Source: Sphingomonadaceae bacterium (GTDB lineage Bacteria > Pseudomonadota > Alphaproteobacteria > Sphingomonadales > Sphingomonadaceae). Taken from it: a stretch of 6,408 bases of DNA. Numbering within the stretch: position 1 is the first letter of the stretch; every line of letters starts with the position of its first letter. The stretch covers positions 1 through 6,408 of the forward strand of contig JAFAZM010000387.1 in assembly GCA_019239785.1 (NCBI GenBank). Reading direction: 5' to 3'. Shown here piece by piece: positions 5,347 to 6,408 of the stretch. The position numbers and the translations under genes are program-made. The notes under the pieces were generated by a model. It saw only the letters and a program-made list of their open reading frames with translations, had not been told where the DNA came from and did no database searches.

Positions 5347-6408
5347 TCAGCCTTCGAGATTCTCCGCTGACGCCGCCGCCGGATCGGCCAGCCCCACGCC
5401 GATCGTCGCGCGCGGGGTTTCGGCTTCCGAGCTGGTCACCGGATAGGCGCAATAATCGGCGGCGTAATAAGCGCTCGGCCGGTGGTTGCCCGACAGGCCG
5501 ATGCCGCCGAACGGCGCCGTGGAAGGCGCGCCGTTGGTCGGCTTGTTCCAGTTGACGACGCCGGCGCGGATGCCAGCCCAGAAGCGGTCGTAGAGCTCCG
5601 GCCCGCCGCCGATCAGCGACGCCGCCAGGCCGTAGCGGGTGGCATTGGCCTCGGCGAGCGCGGCGTCGAAATCCCTGACCCGGATCACCTGCAGCAGCGG
5701 CCCGAAATATTCCTCGTCCGAGCGGCGTTCGACCTCGGTGACGTCGATCAGGGCCGGGGTCAGGAGGGGCCGGTCCGGCGACTTGCGGTCGAGCCGGCGG
5801 ATCGCCCGCCCGCCCCGGCCGGTGAGGCCGATAAAGGCCTCCTGGAGCTGATCGGCGGCGTCATTATCGATCAGCGGACCCATGAACGGCCCCGGCGAGG
5901 CATGGGGATGATCGACGATCAGCCGGTCGATCAGTTTGACGATCGTGTCGAGCAGGGCCTCGTGCTGGCCGTCCTCGACGATCAGCCGCCGCGCCGCGGT
6001 GCAGCGCTGGCCAGCGCTCAGATAGGCGGACTGGACCGTCATCGCCGCCGCGGCATGGATGTCGCGCGCCTGCCAGACGACGAGGGGGTTGTTGCCGCCC
6101 ATTTCGAGGGCGAGGATCTTGTGCGGCGTCTCGGCAAACTGCCGATGCAGCGCGCCGCCCGCGCGGGCGGAGCCGGTGAAGAGCAGGCCGTCGATCCCGG
6201 CATGGCCGGCGAGCGCTTTGCCGACCTCGGGCCCGCCCTGGACGCAACGCACCACGCCCTCCGGCACGCCCGCCTCATGGTACAGATTGACCAGGAACTC
6301 GCCGACCGCCGGCGTCTTCTCGCTCGGCTTGAAGACGACCGCATTGCCCGCGATCAGCGCCGGGATGATGTGCCCGTTGGGTAGGTGGGCCGGGAAATTG
6401 TAGGGGCC
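5347..6408 (-). CDS. astD: N-succinylglutamate 5-semialdehyde dehydrogenase, 3' part, cut by window edge
   Basis: The frame is open from the right edge to the TGA at 5349-5347, giving 353 residues; roughly the first 130-150 residues of an enzyme usually near 490 are outside. AstD oxidises N-succinylglutamate semialdehyde to N-succinylglutamate with NAD+, the fourth step of arginine breakdown by the arginine succinyltransferase pathway. Numbering from the first codon in the window: GPYNFPAHLPNGH (1-13) with catalytic Asn4, VFKPSE with the NAD-binding Lys27, FTGSARAGG, ALEMGGNNPLVV with Glu102 as general base, SAGQRCTAARR with nucleophile Cys136, and EEYFGPLLQV with Glu233. Spacings match aldehyde dehydrogenases. 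The choice of AstD over other family members rests on GLLFTGSARAGG, KILALEMGGNNPLVV and the tail GGIGLSGNHRPSAYYAADYC, all typical of AstD. No same-strand gene follows before the convergent neighbour, so astD is last in its transcription unit; other ast genes, if present, lie to the right. Confidence 0.93.
   Translation of the reverse strand, partial: GPYNFPAHLPNGHIIPALIAGNAVVFKPSEKTPAVGEFLVNLYHEAGVPEGVVRCVQGGPEVGKALAGHAGIDGLLFTGSARAGGALHRQFAETPHKILALEMGGNNPLVVWQARDIHAAAAMTVQSAYLSAGQRCTAARRLIVEDGQHEALLDTIVKLIDRLIVDHPHASPGPFMGPLIDNDAADQLQEAFIGLTGRGGRAIRRLDRKSPDRPLLTPALIDVTEVERRSDEEYFGPLLQVIRVRDFDAALAEANATRYGLAASLIGGGPELYDRFWAGIRAGVVNWNKPTNGAPSTAPFGGIGLSGNHRPSAYYAADYCAYPVTSSEAETPRATIGVGLADPAAASAENLEG

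Noticed and set aside
2574..5555. Open frame of 993 codons on the plus strand across the peptidase and beta-barrel genes
   Set aside because: It overlaps two real genes and two intergenic repeats in another frame, is dominated by Arg, Pro and Ala, and has no recognisable domain. Length alone is not evidence in DNA with so few stop codons.
5482..6384. Open frame of 300 codons on the plus strand opposite astD
   Set aside because: It is antisense to a well-supported aldehyde dehydrogenase with all catalytic residues, and its composition is that of a shadow frame.

Overview
The window is ordinary chromosomal housekeeping and catabolic DNA from a high-G+C alphaproteobacterium, most likely a member of the Sphingomonadales. 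This rests on the DnaB sequence (an alphaproteobacterial-type helicase with lineage insertions), on strongly G/C-biased third codon positions in all genes, and on short palindromic intergenic repeats of a kind I associate with sphingomonad genomes. The taxonomic call is an inference from recalled family sequences, not from a search.

Layout. From left to right: the 5' part of an exported SnoaL/DUF4440-like (NTF2-fold) protein on the minus strand (1-238); a 302-base divergent intergenic region with a nested palindromic repeat and a near-consensus DnaA box; dnaB, the replicative helicase, on the plus strand (541-2055); a short gap with a strong hairpin and a possible promoter; an exported prolyl oligopeptidase-family (S9A) serine peptidase on the plus strand (2194-4329); another short gap with hairpins; a 220-residue heme-binding beta-barrel (FABP/nitrobindin-like, DUF1794-type) protein on the plus strand (4447-5109); a convergent intergenic region of 237 bases almost filled by two different palindromic repeats; and the 3' three quarters or so of astD (succinylglutamate semialdehyde dehydrogenase) on the minus strand, cut by the right edge (5347-6408).

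The genes do not form one pathway. dnaB, the peptidase and the beta-barrel gene run the same way but are separated by gaps of 138 and 117 bases, each with hairpin-forming sequence, so they are probably separate transcription units. astD belongs to the arginine succinyltransferase (AST) pathway, whose other genes would have to lie beyond the right edge.

I found no new multi-gene system. The items most worth a second look are non-coding or at the scale of small motifs: the 116-base palindrome built from CGCGAAG units between the convergent genes, the repeat that abuts the astD stop codon, the nested palindrome and DnaA-box-like site before dnaB, and an exact in-frame 15-base duplication inside a DnaB insertion loop.
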